55,492 nucleotides of DNA, taken from positions 1-55,492 of the forward strand of contig PMVV01000053.1 in the NCBI GenBank assembly GCA_003166475.1. The letters are read 5' to 3'. This stretch comes from Bryobacterales bacterium (GTDB lineage: Bacteria > Acidobacteriota > Terriglobia > Bryobacterales > Bryobacteraceae). The notes beneath the pieces were generated by a model. That model saw nothing but the letters and a program-made list of their open reading frames with translations. It searched no databases and was not told where the DNA came from. Shown here one piece after another: positions 32,429 through 40,524 of this stretch (its first letter is position 1; each line of letters begins with the position of its first letter). The position numbers and the translations under genes are program-made.

Positions 32429-33382
32429 CTACCTCCGCTCGACAACCCATGTGTTGCCTCGCAAATAATCCACGGTTCGCACGACCGCCTCGCGAATGCT
32501 CAATTTCGGCCGCCATCCCAGCGCGCGAATGCGGGAGCAATCCAGGAAAATGAAGGGGCTGTCTCCCACCCATCCGCGCTCGCCGCCCGCGTAATTGAGG
32601 CGCGGCGCGCATCCCAGCCGCTCCGCGATCCAACCGATGGAATCGTTCACGGTGCAGTATTCGTCAGTGCCCAGGTTGTACAGATTCAGCCTGCCCGCGC
32701 CGCCTTCGATGGCCAGCAGCATGGCGTCCACGCAGTCTTGCACATATAAGTAAGACTTGCGCTGGCGCCCGTCTCCTAATATATCCAGATGCCCGGAATG
32801 CTCCCGAAGTTGCTTGTAGAAATCCAGAATGTGGCCGTGCGTGTAGCGCTCACCCAGGATCGACACAAACCGGAAAATGTGCGCTTGCATGCCGAAGCCC
32901 TCGCAATAGGCTTCGATCATGGCCTCGGCGGCCAGTTTGGATGCGGCGTAGAGCGAGGTCTGTACCGGGAACGGCGCGTCCTCGGGCGTGGGGAAGATGG
33001 CGGGCTCGCCATAGACCGAGCCGGTCGAAGGGAACGCGATGCGCCGCACGCCGCGCGCCCGCATGGCCTCCAGCACGTTGGCCGTGCCGATGGTGTTTTG
33101 CTCCAGGTCCCGGCGCGGGTGCTGGGTGCCGAAGCGCACGTCGGCATTGGCGGCCATATGAAATACGAATTCGGCGTGATCCATGGCGCGGTCGAGCGCG
33201 TCGGTATCCAGCAGGTCGCCATGTTCCAGGCGGAAGTGCGGCGAGCGCATCGCCGCTGCCAGAAACTCGGCTTGCCCGGTGGAGAAATTGTCGAAACCGG
33301 TGATCTCATGTCCATCGGCGAGCAGACGGTCCACCAGGTTACTGCCGATGAAGCCGGCCGCGCCGGTTACCAGGATTTTCAC
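32429..33382 (-). CDS. NAD-dependent nucleotide-sugar epimerase/dehydratase
   Basis: 317 residues from a GTG at 33382, which overlaps the stop of the upstream glycosyltransferase (GTGA). Extended short-chain dehydrogenase fold: KILVTGAAGFIGSNLVDRLL (NAD-binding), a catalytic threonine/serine region STGSVYGEP and the YAASK motif (YxxxK), with a GDGRQRKSYLYVQD sugar-nucleotide segment. Closest in character to UDP-glucose 4-epimerase-like and GDP-mannose-type enzymes; the product sugar cannot be assigned. With the glycosyltransferase it forms a two-gene unit diverging from the heptose operon. Confidence 0.9.
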   Translation of the reverse strand: MKILVTGAAGFIGSNLVDRLLADGHEITGFDNFSTGQAEFLAAAMRSPHFRLEHGDLLDTDALDRAMDHAEFVFHMAANADVRFGTQHPRRDLEQNTIGTANVLEAMRARGVRRIAFPSTGSVYGEPAIFPTPEDAPFPVQTSLYAASKLAAEAMIEAYCEGFGMQAHIFRFVSILGERYTHGHILDFYKQLREHSGHLDILGDGRQRKSYLYVQDCVDAMLLAIEGGAGRLNLYNLGTDEYCTVNDSIGWIAERLGCAPRLNYAGGERGWVGDSPFIFLDCSRIRALGWRPKLSIREAVVRTVDYLRGNTWVVERR

Positions 33383-34146
33383 GGCTTCTCCTTTACCTCG
33401 CTGTGGAGCCGCCGGATGCGGAAGATGTCGGCCACATTCCGAAGATTTCCGCTCACCAGTGCCAGCCGGCTGTCGCCATCGTCGCGCCAGCGGATGGGTA
33501 CCTGCTGAATGGAGTAGCCGAGCCGGCGCGCCAGCACCAGGATCTCCACATCGAACATATATCCATCGATTTGTTGCCGGCTGAAAATCTCGCGCGCCGC
33601 CGCGCGGGTGAAAAACTTGAAGCCGCATTGCGTGTCGGTGATGCCTTCGAGGCCCACCACCGCATGCATGAACAACCCGAAGCCCTTGCCGCCCAACTGC
33701 CGGTAGAGCGGCTGCCGGCGCTCGATTTGCGAGTCCCGCATGGAGCGCGAGCCGATCACCACGTCGCAGCGTTGGCTCAACGATGGGCTCAGCCATGGCC
33801 GAAACTTGTCGAATTCCTCGATGGGTACTTTGTTATCGGCGTCGGCGTAGCCGGCGATGTTACCGCGCGCCAGCGCCATGGCCTCGCGCACGCCGCGGCC
33901 CTTTCCGCTGCGCTCCCGATTGCCGATCACGCGCACCGGCTCGCCCTGCCGGGCGGTCTCGAGGGCTAGCTCGCGGGTGCCGTCATCGCCATCGGCGGCT
34001 ACGACGATTTCATAGCGCAAACCGCGCGACCGAAAATAGCCGCCTGTCTCGCGGATGGTGGCGGCGATGGTGGCGGCCTCATTGTAGGCGGGCAGGATTA
34101 GAGAGACGTCGCACAAGTCAGTTATTCTAACAGGTGGACCGCGCAT
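33379..34146 (-). CDS. family 2 glycosyltransferase (dolichyl-phosphate-glucose synthase-like)
   Basis: About 255 residues. The GT-A fold starts at CDVSLILPAYNEAATIAATI, with GDDGTRELALE, GYADADNKVP (the DxD metal site), VVIGSRSMRDSQ and TDTQCGFKFFTRAAA, all typical of DPM/ALG5-like transferases that load glucose or mannose onto a lipid phosphate. No C-terminal membrane segment is seen. The start is uncertain: ATG at 34146 (overlapping the divergent oxidoreductase start) or TTG at 34116, immediately before the conserved domain. Confidence 0.88.
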   Translation of the reverse strand: MRGPPVRITDLCDVSLILPAYNEAATIAATIRETGGYFRSRGLRYEIVVAADGDDGTRELALETARQGEPVRVIGNRERSGKGRGVREAMALARGNIAGYADADNKVPIEEFDKFRPWLSPSLSQRCDVVIGSRSMRDSQIERRQPLYRQLGGKGFGLFMHAVVGLEGITDTQCGFKFFTRAAAREIFSRQQIDGYMFDVEILVLARRLGYSIQQVPIRWRDDGDSRLALVSGNLRNVADIFRIRRLHSEVKEKP

Positions 34147-35128
34147 GCCTCTCAACATCGCCATCATCGGTTGCGGCTTGATCGGACGGAAGCGCGCCGC
34201 GGCGCTCGCCGGCGGCCGGTTGGCCGTCTGCTGCGACGTCGATTGCGGACGGGCGCAGGCGCTCGCCGCAGCGCATCCCGGCGCTGAGGCAGCCGCCGAT
34301 TGGCGCGCCGCCGTGGTCTCGCCAGATATCGATATCGTGATCGTGGCCACCACGCACGATATGCTCGCTCCCATTGCCGCCGCAGCGGCGGGCGCGGGCA
34401 AGCACGTGTTGATTGAGAAGCCGGGCGCGCGCCGCGCCTGCGAGTTGGACGCCGTGGCCGAAGCCGCCCGCCGCACAGGCGCTCTGGTGCGCATCGGATT
34501 CAGCCATCGGTATCACCGCGCCTTTCGAAATGCGCGCGCGATTTTCGATTCCGGCGCGGCCGGTCCGCTGCTGTTCATCCGCGGCCGTTACGGTCACGGC
34601 GGCCGTCCCGGTTACGAGCGCGAGTGGCGCGCCGATGCGGTCCTCTCGGGCGGCGGCGAACTGCTCGACCAGGGCGTACACCTGATCGACCTGGCGCGCT
34701 GGTTCCTGGGCGATTTCACGCGCGTCACCGGCCGCACTCCCAGTTACTTTTGGAAAATGCCGGTCGAAGACAACGCGTTCCTGCTGCTCGAAACCGCCGC
34801 GGGCCAGATCGCGTTTCTGCACGCAAGCTGGACCGAATGGAAGAACCTGTTCTCATTCGAAATCTGCGGGCGCGACGGCAAGCTGGAAATCACGGGCCTG
34901 GGCGGCAGCTACGGAACCGAGCGCCTGACGTTCTACAAAATGTCGCCCGAAATGGGGCCGCCGGAAACCACCGCCTGGGAATTTCCCAGCCCTGACAGTT
35001 CCTGGGAAACGGAATTCGCCGAGTTCCTGGAAGATATCCGCCTGAAGCGCGAGCCGCGGCCGGGCATCGAAGACGCTCAGGCCGCACTGCGCGTCATCGA
35101 GCGCGTGTATGAGGAGAACGCCACGTGA
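34145..35128 (+). CDS. Gfo/Idh/MocA-family oxidoreductase
   Basis: 327 residues. An N-terminal Rossmann fold (NIAIIGCGLIGRKRAAAL) with the EKP motif (VLIEKPGA, residues ~97-104), and a C-terminal alpha/beta domain with the family's histidine segment GELLDQGVHLIDLARWF. Members oxidise or reduce sugars and sugar nucleotides with NAD(P). As the first gene of the heptose operon (4-base overlap with hddA) it could modify the heptose or another glycan sugar; the exact substrate is unknown. Confidence 0.88.
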   Translation: MPLNIAIIGCGLIGRKRAAALAGGRLAVCCDVDCGRAQALAAAHPGAEAAADWRAAVVSPDIDIVIVATTHDMLAPIAAAAAGAGKHVLIEKPGARRACELDAVAEAARRTGALVRIGFSHRYHRAFRNARAIFDSGAAGPLLFIRGRYGHGGRPGYEREWRADAVLSGGGELLDQGVHLIDLARWFLGDFTRVTGRTPSYFWKMPVEDNAFLLLETAAGQIAFLHASWTEWKNLFSFEICGRDGKLEITGLGGSYGTERLTFYKMSPEMGPPETTAWEFPSPDSSWETEFAEFLEDIRLKREPRPGIEDAQAALRVIERVYEENAT

Positions 35129-36111
35129 TCATCACCCGCGCGCCATTGCGCATCTCGCTGGGAGGCGGAGGCACCGACCTGCCCTCGTACTATCGCGAGC
35201 ATAGCGGCTTCGTCATCTCGGCGGCCATCGATAAATACGTCTACATCACGCTGCACGAGACCTTCAGCCAGGAGCTGATCGTCAAGTATTCGCAAATGGA
35301 ACTGGTCGAGACCGTGGACCAGATCAAGCACCCCATCGTGCGCGAAGCCCTGCGCCTGGTGGACGTGGGTCCGCGGCCGTATCTGGAAATCGTGAGCATG
35401 TCGGACATTCCGGCCGGCACGGGCTTGGGCTCGTCGGGCAGTTTCACGGTGGCCCTGCTGCGCGCGCTGCATGCCTGGAAGAAGAATCCGATCCCGCGCC
35501 AGGAACTCGCCGAGCAAGCCTGCCGCATCGAGATCGACCTGCTGCATGAGCCTGTGGGCAAGCAGGATCAGTACATCGCCTCGTTCGGCGGCATCACCTG
35601 TTTCCAATTCCTGCCCGACGATCGCGTGGAGGTCGCGCCGCTGCAGCTCGAAAGCGAGACGCTGGCCAACCTGGAAGACAACCTGCTGCTGTTTTTCACC
35701 GGTTTCACGCGCTCGGCGTCGGCGATCCTTGAAGAGCAGGACACGCGGACGCGCCATCACGACGCCGATATGATCTCGCAATTGCACGTGGTGAAGCAGC
35801 TCGGCTGCGAGAGCAAGGCGGCGCTGGAGCGCGGCGATCTGCGCCGCTTCGCCGAGCTGATGCACGTGCATTGGGAACACAAGAAAGCGCGCTCGCGCTC
35901 CATGACCAATGCGCACATCGATGAATACTACGCGGTGGCGCGGCGCAACGGCGCGCTGGGCGGCAAGCTGATCGGCGCGGGCGGCGGCGGCTTCCTGATG
36001 CTGTATACCGAGGACAAAACGCGCCTGCGGCATGCCATGCGCGGCGCCGGGCTGCGCGAAGTGCGGGTCCGCTTCGACTTCCAGGGCACCTCGGTGCTCG
36101 CGCAATCGTGA
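35125..36111 (+). CDS. hddA: D-glycero-alpha-D-manno-heptose 7-phosphate kinase (GHMP family)
   Basis: 328 residues from a GTG that overlaps the previous stop (GTGA). GHMP-kinase motifs: the opening TRAPLRISLGGGGTDLPSYY, the ATP loop GTGLGSSGSFTVALL, and the late glycine-rich GGKLIGAGGGGFLMLY. The opening motif and neighbours identify the HddA type, which makes heptose 1,7-bisphosphate of the alpha configuration, rather than galactokinase or mevalonate kinase. Next come the nucleotidyltransferase, isomerase and phosphatase of the same pathway. Confidence 0.9.
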   Translation: MIITRAPLRISLGGGGTDLPSYYREHSGFVISAAIDKYVYITLHETFSQELIVKYSQMELVETVDQIKHPIVREALRLVDVGPRPYLEIVSMSDIPAGTGLGSSGSFTVALLRALHAWKKNPIPRQELAEQACRIEIDLLHEPVGKQDQYIASFGGITCFQFLPDDRVEVAPLQLESETLANLEDNLLLFFTGFTRSASAILEEQDTRTRHHDADMISQLHVVKQLGCESKAALERGDLRRFAELMHVHWEHKKARSRSMTNAHIDEYYAVARRNGALGGKLIGAGGGGFLMLYTEDKTRLRHAMRGAGLREVRVRFDFQGTSVLAQS

Positions 36112-36809
36112 GCGATATGCTGCCGGTCGCGATTCTGGCGGGCGGTTTGGGGACGCGTCTCTATCCTTTGACCGGGCGCCTTCCCAAGGCCCTGATCGAA
36201 ATCAATGGCGAGCCGTTTCTGTCGCACCAGTTGCGTCTGTTGCGCGCGCGCGGCATCGAACGCGTGGTGTTGTGCATCGGGCAGCATGGCGAGCGCATCC
36301 GCGAATATGCGGGCGATGGCGCGCGCTTCGGCCTGGAGATCGTTTATTCGTTGGATGGTCCCGCGCTGCTGGGAACCGCCGGCGCCGTGCGCCATGCTCT
36401 GCCGCTGCTGGGCGACGCGTTCTTAGTGGTGTATGGCGATTCGTATCTGCCCTGCTCGTATCGCGATGTCGCAGAGGCATTCCACGCGGCGGGCCAGCCT
36501 GGCCTGATGACCGTGTACCGCAACGAAGGCCGCTGGGACACGAGCAATGTGGAGTTCGACGCAGGCCGCATAGTGGCCTACGATAAGAAGAACAGGACGG
36601 CGCGCATGCAGCACATCGATTATGGGTTGGGCGTTTTCAGCAGGGCGGCTTTTGAGAGCGCGACACGGGCCGATCTCGCCGAGGTGTACGGCGATCTGCT
36701 GCGGCGGGGTGAGTTGGCTGCGTTTGAGGTGCAGGAACGATTTTACGAGATCGGCTCGTTCGAGGGGATCGGCGAGTTGGCGCGCCATCTGGCCGAATCA
36801 CAACCATGA
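36108..36809 (+). CDS. hddC: GDP-heptose-type sugar nucleotidyltransferase
   Basis: 233 residues. The nucleotidyltransferase signature PVAILAGGLGTRLYPLTGRLPKAL lies at the start, followed by FLVVYGDSYL (metal-binding Asp). GTG 36108 overlaps the hddA stop; an ATG at 36117 also fits. In the set hddA-hddC-gmhA-gmhB it would transfer GMP to heptose 1-phosphate, giving GDP-D-glycero-alpha-D-manno-heptose. Nucleotide choice is inferred from context; the fold is shared with GlmU/RmlA. Confidence 0.85.
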   Translation: MSDMLPVAILAGGLGTRLYPLTGRLPKALIEINGEPFLSHQLRLLRARGIERVVLCIGQHGERIREYAGDGARFGLEIVYSLDGPALLGTAGAVRHALPLLGDAFLVVYGDSYLPCSYRDVAEAFHAAGQPGLMTVYRNEGRWDTSNVEFDAGRIVAYDKKNRTARMQHIDYGLGVFSRAAFESATRADLAEVYGDLLRRGELAAFEVQERFYEIGSFEGIGELARHLAESQP

Positions 36810-37402
36810 GCTTCGCCGAAGAATACATTGCCGAATCCGCCGAGGTCCTGCGCCGTCTGGACGCGGGCGTAATCGAAGAACTGGCGCAACTGCTGGCCGG
36901 CGTCCGCGCGCGCGGCGGCCGCCTGTTCATTCTGGGCGTGGGCGGCAGCGCGGCGAACGCGTCGCACGCGGTGAACGATTTTCGCAAGATCTGCGGCATG
37001 GAAGCCTACTGCCCTACAGACAACGTCTCCGAGTTGACTGCCCGCACCAACGACGAAGGATGGGCGTCGGTGTTCGAATCGTGGCTGCGCGTCAGCCGCC
37101 TCCGCGCCGAGGATTGCGTGCTGGTGTTCTCTGTGGGCGGCGGCAACCTCGAAAAACAAGTCAGCCCTAATTTGGTTTCCGCGCTGCGGTACGCGAAGTC
37201 CGTGGGCGCGGCCATTGGCGGCGTGATTGGCCGCGCCGACGGTTACACCGCACAGGTGGCGGACGCCTGCGTGATCGTCCCGGCGGTGAACCCTGCGCAC
37301 ATCACGCCGCACGCCGAAGCCTTCCAGGCGGTCGTCTGGCACCTGCTGGTGACGCATCCGGCTCTGAAGGCCGCCGAGACCCGCTGGGAATCGCTGCGAT
37401 GA
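36806..37402 (+). CDS. gmhA: SIS-domain sedoheptulose-7-phosphate isomerase
   Basis: 198 residues, ATG overlapping the hddC stop. SIS fold: LFILGVGGSAANASHAVNDFRKICG (phosphosugar loop, serine cluster), FSVGGGNLEKQVSPNLV and a C-terminal HAEAFQAVVWHLL helix with the active-site histidine. Converts sedoheptulose 7-phosphate to D-glycero-D-manno-heptose 7-phosphate, the entry step of the pathway. The usual GxSG spacing is slightly altered (SVGGGN), as in the HddA-linked branch. Confidence 0.85.
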   Translation: MSFAEEYIAESAEVLRRLDAGVIEELAQLLAGVRARGGRLFILGVGGSAANASHAVNDFRKICGMEAYCPTDNVSELTARTNDEGWASVFESWLRVSRLRAEDCVLVFSVGGGNLEKQVSPNLVSALRYAKSVGAAIGGVIGRADGYTAQVADACVIVPAVNPAHITPHAEAFQAVVWHLLVTHPALKAAETRWESLR

Positions 37403-37926
37403 AGCGGGCCGTGTTTCTGGATCGAGACGGCGTGCTCACGCGCGCGCTGATCCGCGATGGCCAGGCTCACGCGCCGGTCACCCCCGCCGAAATGGAGATC
37501 GATGCGGATGCGCCCGCGGCCCTGGCGCGATTGAAGGCCGCCGGCTTCCTGCTGGTGGTGGTGACGAACCAGCCGGACGTGGCGCGCGGCATCATCCGCC
37601 GCGAGGACGTCGAGAGCATGCACGCGACCCTGCGCGCCGCCCTGCCGCTGGACGCGTGCTTCGTCTGTTATCACGATGACGGGGACGGCTGCGATTGCCG
37701 CAAGCCCCGGCCGGGCATGCTGCTTCAGGCTGCTCAGGAGCGCGCGATCGATTTGGCCGCAAGTTTCATGGTCGGCGACCGCTGGCGCGACGTCGACGCC
37801 GGCGCCGCCGCGGGTTGCCGCACCGTCTGGATTGATCGCGGCTACCGCGAGCGGGCCCCCGACCACATGCCCGACGCGCGCGTCGAGAGCTTGCGCGCGG
37901 CGGCGGAGTGGGTTGTGGGGCACTGA
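37399..37926 (+). CDS. gmhB: D-glycero-D-manno-heptose 1,7-bisphosphate phosphatase
   Basis: 175 residues, ATG overlapping the gmhA stop. HAD-superfamily histidinol-phosphatase-like: nucleophile FLDRDGVLTRA, VTNQPDVARG, a zinc-loop of cysteines CFVCYHDDGDGCDCRKP, and the late aspartates in FMVGDRWRDVDAG. Removes the 7-phosphate of heptose 1,7-bisphosphate between the HddA and HddC steps. It ends a five-gene run in which every junction is a 4-base overlap. Confidence 0.92.
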   Translation: MKRAVFLDRDGVLTRALIRDGQAHAPVTPAEMEIDADAPAALARLKAAGFLLVVVTNQPDVARGIIRREDVESMHATLRAALPLDACFVCYHDDGDGCDCRKPRPGMLLQAAQERAIDLAASFMVGDRWRDVDAGAAAGCRTVWIDRGYRERAPDHMPDARVESLRAAAEWVVGH

Positions 37927-38085
37927 GGTGGTGCGGCCGCGATTTCTCATTTATTTACGAACGAAGCCAATAAGTCGCTTGTTTACTTAGGCTTGCAAAA
38001 ATGCCGAACCCAATTTGCGCGGGGCCGAAACTAGGCGATCCCATGACCGCAGACAACCCAAGCATCACCCGGAAGGTTTAATTAA

Positions 38086-38346
38086 GTCCTCTACGTCGGC
38101 GAACTGGCGATTGAAGGAACCGGTTATGAGCTCGGTCGGCGCCCGTTTCAATGTCCGATCTGGCGGCGCGGTTTCCGCTCATATTCGAACCTCAAGAGCC
38201 ACATGGACGAGCACACCCCGCCGCGGCGCTGCCGCAACTGCGGGAAGGGCGGTAGCGGTGGGTTTGCTTTTGTTGAGATTGTCAAAGAACCAGGGGACTC
38301 CCGGCAGAGCACCTTGCAGCGAGTGCGGGAGGCTTACTCGACATAA
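38086..38346 (+). pseudogene. relic of a C2H2 zinc-finger-like protein
   Basis: 87 codons open from just after a TAA to a TAA at 38344. The frame reads PFQCPIWRRGFRSYSNLKSH followed by MDEHTPPRRCRNCGKG. This matches the C2H2 zinc-finger pattern C-x2-C-x3-F-x5-L-x2-H-x3-H except that the second cysteine is Trp (TGG at 38161, one base from TGC), plus a CxxC pair after it. There is no ATG, GTG or TTG before the motif, so it is probably not translated as it stands. Ros/MucR-type bacterial fingers differ in spacing. Confidence 0.4.
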
Positions 38347-38483
38347 GAGTAGCACGCGTTTTCGCGAGAGCCGGGCAAGATCGCTGTGCAGCCGATTCTT
38401 TTCAGTCGATTAGGAAGAACTGAATTGCGTTACCGATGCCGCCGCAGGCCACGGGCCAGTCCTCGTGGCCCTACGGGCCACCA

Positions 38484-38524
38484 GGCGGGGCTTAAGCCCC
38501 GCGCGGACTAAAGTCCACCCTCCA
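38484..38524. repeat. REP-like palindromic element, family 1, copy c
   Basis: GCGGGGCT-ta-AGCCCCGC followed by GCGGACT-aa-AGTCCACC and CTCC: same order and orientation as copy a (5427-5467), with changes in the second palindrome. It begins two bases past the mutL stop, on the 3' side of that minus-strand gene. Confidence 0.9.
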
Positions 38525-38526
38525 CT

Positions 38527-40524
38527 TCAAATGCGGTGAAAGGCCTTTAGGATTTCGCGCATGGAATATTGCAGCGCGATGGGCCGGCCGTGCGGGCAAC
38601 TCATCGGGCAATCGGTGGCCGCCACCGCCCGCAGCAGCCATTCCATCTTGGCGTGATCGAGGCGCGTGTTGATCTTGATCGCCGCGTGGCAGGCGATGGA
38701 AGCCGCCAGCGACCGCCGCACATCCTCCAGCGAAAGGCCGCGCAGTTCGGCCTCAGCCGTCTCCAGAATCTCCGCGAGAACCTTTTCGAGATCCGCTGGC
38801 CCCACCGCCGCCGGAGCTGCCGTCACCGCGATGGTGCGATTGCCGAACGGCTCGCTCTCGAACCCGATGGCGTTCAACTCATCGGCGATGCGCGCGTATT
38901 CGATCTGCTGCCCCGGAGTCAGTTGCACGATCAGGGGCATCAGCAGGCGCTGCGTCTCCACATTGCCCGCCGCGCGCTGCTTCAACACGCGCTCGAACAG
39001 AATGCGCTCGTGGGCCACGTGCTGGTCGATAATCCAGAGGCCGCCGCGTCCGGCCGCGATGATGAAGCTCTCGTGGAGTTGTCCCAGCGGCCGCAGATCC
39101 GAGAGCGCGCCCAACGACGTGTCGGAAGCCGGCAGCGCGTCCAGCGGGAAATCGCCATGTGTTTCGGGTACGCGCAGGCGCCCGGACGGCGGCGGCGCGT
39201 CCGCCAGCGCGATCGGTGGGCCGCCGAAATCCAGGCGTGGCGCGGGTCCGGCTGCCGGGCGCAGCGCGAAATCGGGCAGGGCACCCTCATCCGCCGAGGA
39301 GACAGGCTGGGAAGCCTGTCCTACTTCGGGCAGTTCAGTATCATGGACAGGCTGGGAAGCCTGTCCCACTTCGATCATCTGCGAGAACTCCGAATACGGC
39401 ATGCGCGCCGCCGGTTGCGCGCTAACCGCCGGCGAAAATGACGGCGCGGGCCGCGTCTCGATCAGCCGCTCGCGAATCGTGTCCCGCACGAAATCGTGGA
39501 CGAAGGATTGGTGCCGGAAGCGCACCTCCGTTTTCGACGGGTGCACATTCACATCAACCTCATCGCAATCGCATTCCAGGAATAGCAGTGCGAACGGAAA
39601 GGCGGCGTGCGGCATCAGGTTGTAGTACGCCGATGAAATGGCGTGCAGCAGCAGGCGGTCGCGGATCAACCGCCGATTCACGAAAATGAATATCGAGTTG
39701 CGGTTGCCCTTCTGCACTTGCGGGCGCGAGACGAAGCCGGTCAGCCGGAAAGTTTTGCTGGAAGGTTCCTCCTGTTCCCGCCGGAATTCCGCAATGGCTT
39801 CCGAGGGCGGCACGTACGGCGGCGGCAACTCCAGACGCTGTTCGCGCGTGCCCAGGTCCACCAACTCTTCCAGCGTCTGGCCGCCGAACACCTGGAACAC
39901 GCGCTCGCGCAGCGTCGCGACCGGCGTCACGGCCAGCAACTCGCCCGCGCCGCTGGAGAGCCGGAAGGTCTTCTCCGGATGCGCCAGGCTGTAATGCGTC
40001 ACCAGCGAGGCGATGTGCGCGAGTTCCGTTTGCTCGGAGCGCAGAAACTTCTTGCGCGCGGGGACGTTGAAGAACAGGTCGCGCACCGTGACGGCCGTGC
40101 CCCGCGCCTGCGCGACTTCGTCGCAATGGAGCATTTTGCCGCCCGCGATCTCGACGCGCGTGCCGGTGGTCTCGTCGGCCGAGCGCGTCTCCAGCAGCAG
40201 GCGCGACACCGAGGCAATGGAAGGCAGCGCCTCGCCGCGAAAGCCCAGCGTGGAGATAGAGAGAAGGTCCTTGACGTCGCGCAGCTTGCTGGTGGCGTGG
40301 CGCTCGAAGGCCAGCAGGGCGTCGTCGCGCAGCATGCCGCAGCCGTCGTCCGCGACGCGGATCAGGCGCCGCCCGCCGCTCTCGACCTCCACGCGCACCT
40401 CGGTCGAGCCGGCGTCCAGCGCGTTTTCCAGCAGCTCTTTCACTACCGAAGCGGGCCGCTCCACCACCTCGCCGGCCGCGATTTTGTTGGCTACCTGATC
40501 GGGAAGAACGCGAATGCGGCCCAT
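38527..40524 (-). CDS. mutL: DNA mismatch repair protein MutL
   Basis: 665 residues. GHKL ATPase N-terminus with NKIAAGEVVERPASVVKELL, DDGCGM, ATSKL and LGFRGEALPSI, then the transducer domain. A long proline-rich linker (~335-460) is followed by the C-terminal dimerisation/endonuclease domain with DQHVAHERILFE (matching DQHAx2Ex4E except Ala to Val), CHAAIK and CPHGRPI, so an endonuclease-type MutL is likely. Couples MutS recognition to strand incision. Oddity: linker residues ~385-408 hold a 15-residue tandem repeat (EVGQASQPV...) encoded by two REP-like palindromes. No mutS is nearby. Start overlaps the PIN gene stop by one base. Confidence 0.95.
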   Translation of the reverse strand: MGRIRVLPDQVANKIAAGEVVERPASVVKELLENALDAGSTEVRVEVESGGRRLIRVADDGCGMLRDDALLAFERHATSKLRDVKDLLSISTLGFRGEALPSIASVSRLLLETRSADETTGTRVEIAGGKMLHCDEVAQARGTAVTVRDLFFNVPARKKFLRSEQTELAHIASLVTHYSLAHPEKTFRLSSGAGELLAVTPVATLRERVFQVFGGQTLEELVDLGTREQRLELPPPYVPPSEAIAEFRREQEEPSSKTFRLTGFVSRPQVQKGNRNSIFIFVNRRLIRDRLLLHAISSAYYNLMPHAAFPFALLFLECDCDEVDVNVHPSKTEVRFRHQSFVHDFVRDTIRERLIETRPAPSFSPAVSAQPAARMPYSEFSQMIEVGQASQPVHDTELPEVGQASQPVSSADEGALPDFALRPAAGPAPRLDFGGPPIALADAPPPSGRLRVPETHGDFPLDALPASDTSLGALSDLRPLGQLHESFIIAAGRGGLWIIDQHVAHERILFERVLKQRAAGNVETQRLLMPLIVQLTPGQQIEYARIADELNAIGFESEPFGNRTIAVTAAPAAVGPADLEKVLAEILETAEAELRGLSLEDVRRSLAASIACHAAIKINTRLDHAKMEWLLRAVAATDCPMSCPHGRPIALQYSMREILKAFHRI
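39301..39372. repeat. REP-like palindromes, family 2, two copies inside mutL
   Basis: Two copies of GACAGGCT-ggga-AGCCTGTC (39301-39320 and 39346-39365), each followed by C(T/C)ACTTC, spaced 45 bases so the reading frame is kept. The stem-loop core resembles GCAGGCT-gag-AGCCTGC at 54229-54245. Confidence 0.88.

Larger units (their letters stand above)
37927..38526. other. 600-base intergenic region between gmhB and mutL
   Basis: Contains a zinc-finger-like reading-frame relic (38086-38346) and a REP-like element (38484-38524), both listed separately. Apart from these I see no gene. The first 90 bases are AT-richer than the surroundings. A 132-codon plus-strand frame at 38015-38413 has no recognisable character. 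Confidence 0.6.

Noticed and set aside
35077-36105. 342-codon minus-strand frame antisense to hddA
   Set aside because: Antisense shadow of a GHMP kinase with intact motifs on the plus strand.
38015-38413. 132-codon plus-strand frame after gmhB
   Set aside because: Arg/Ser-rich without domains; the zinc-finger-like pattern is in another frame of the same DNA.
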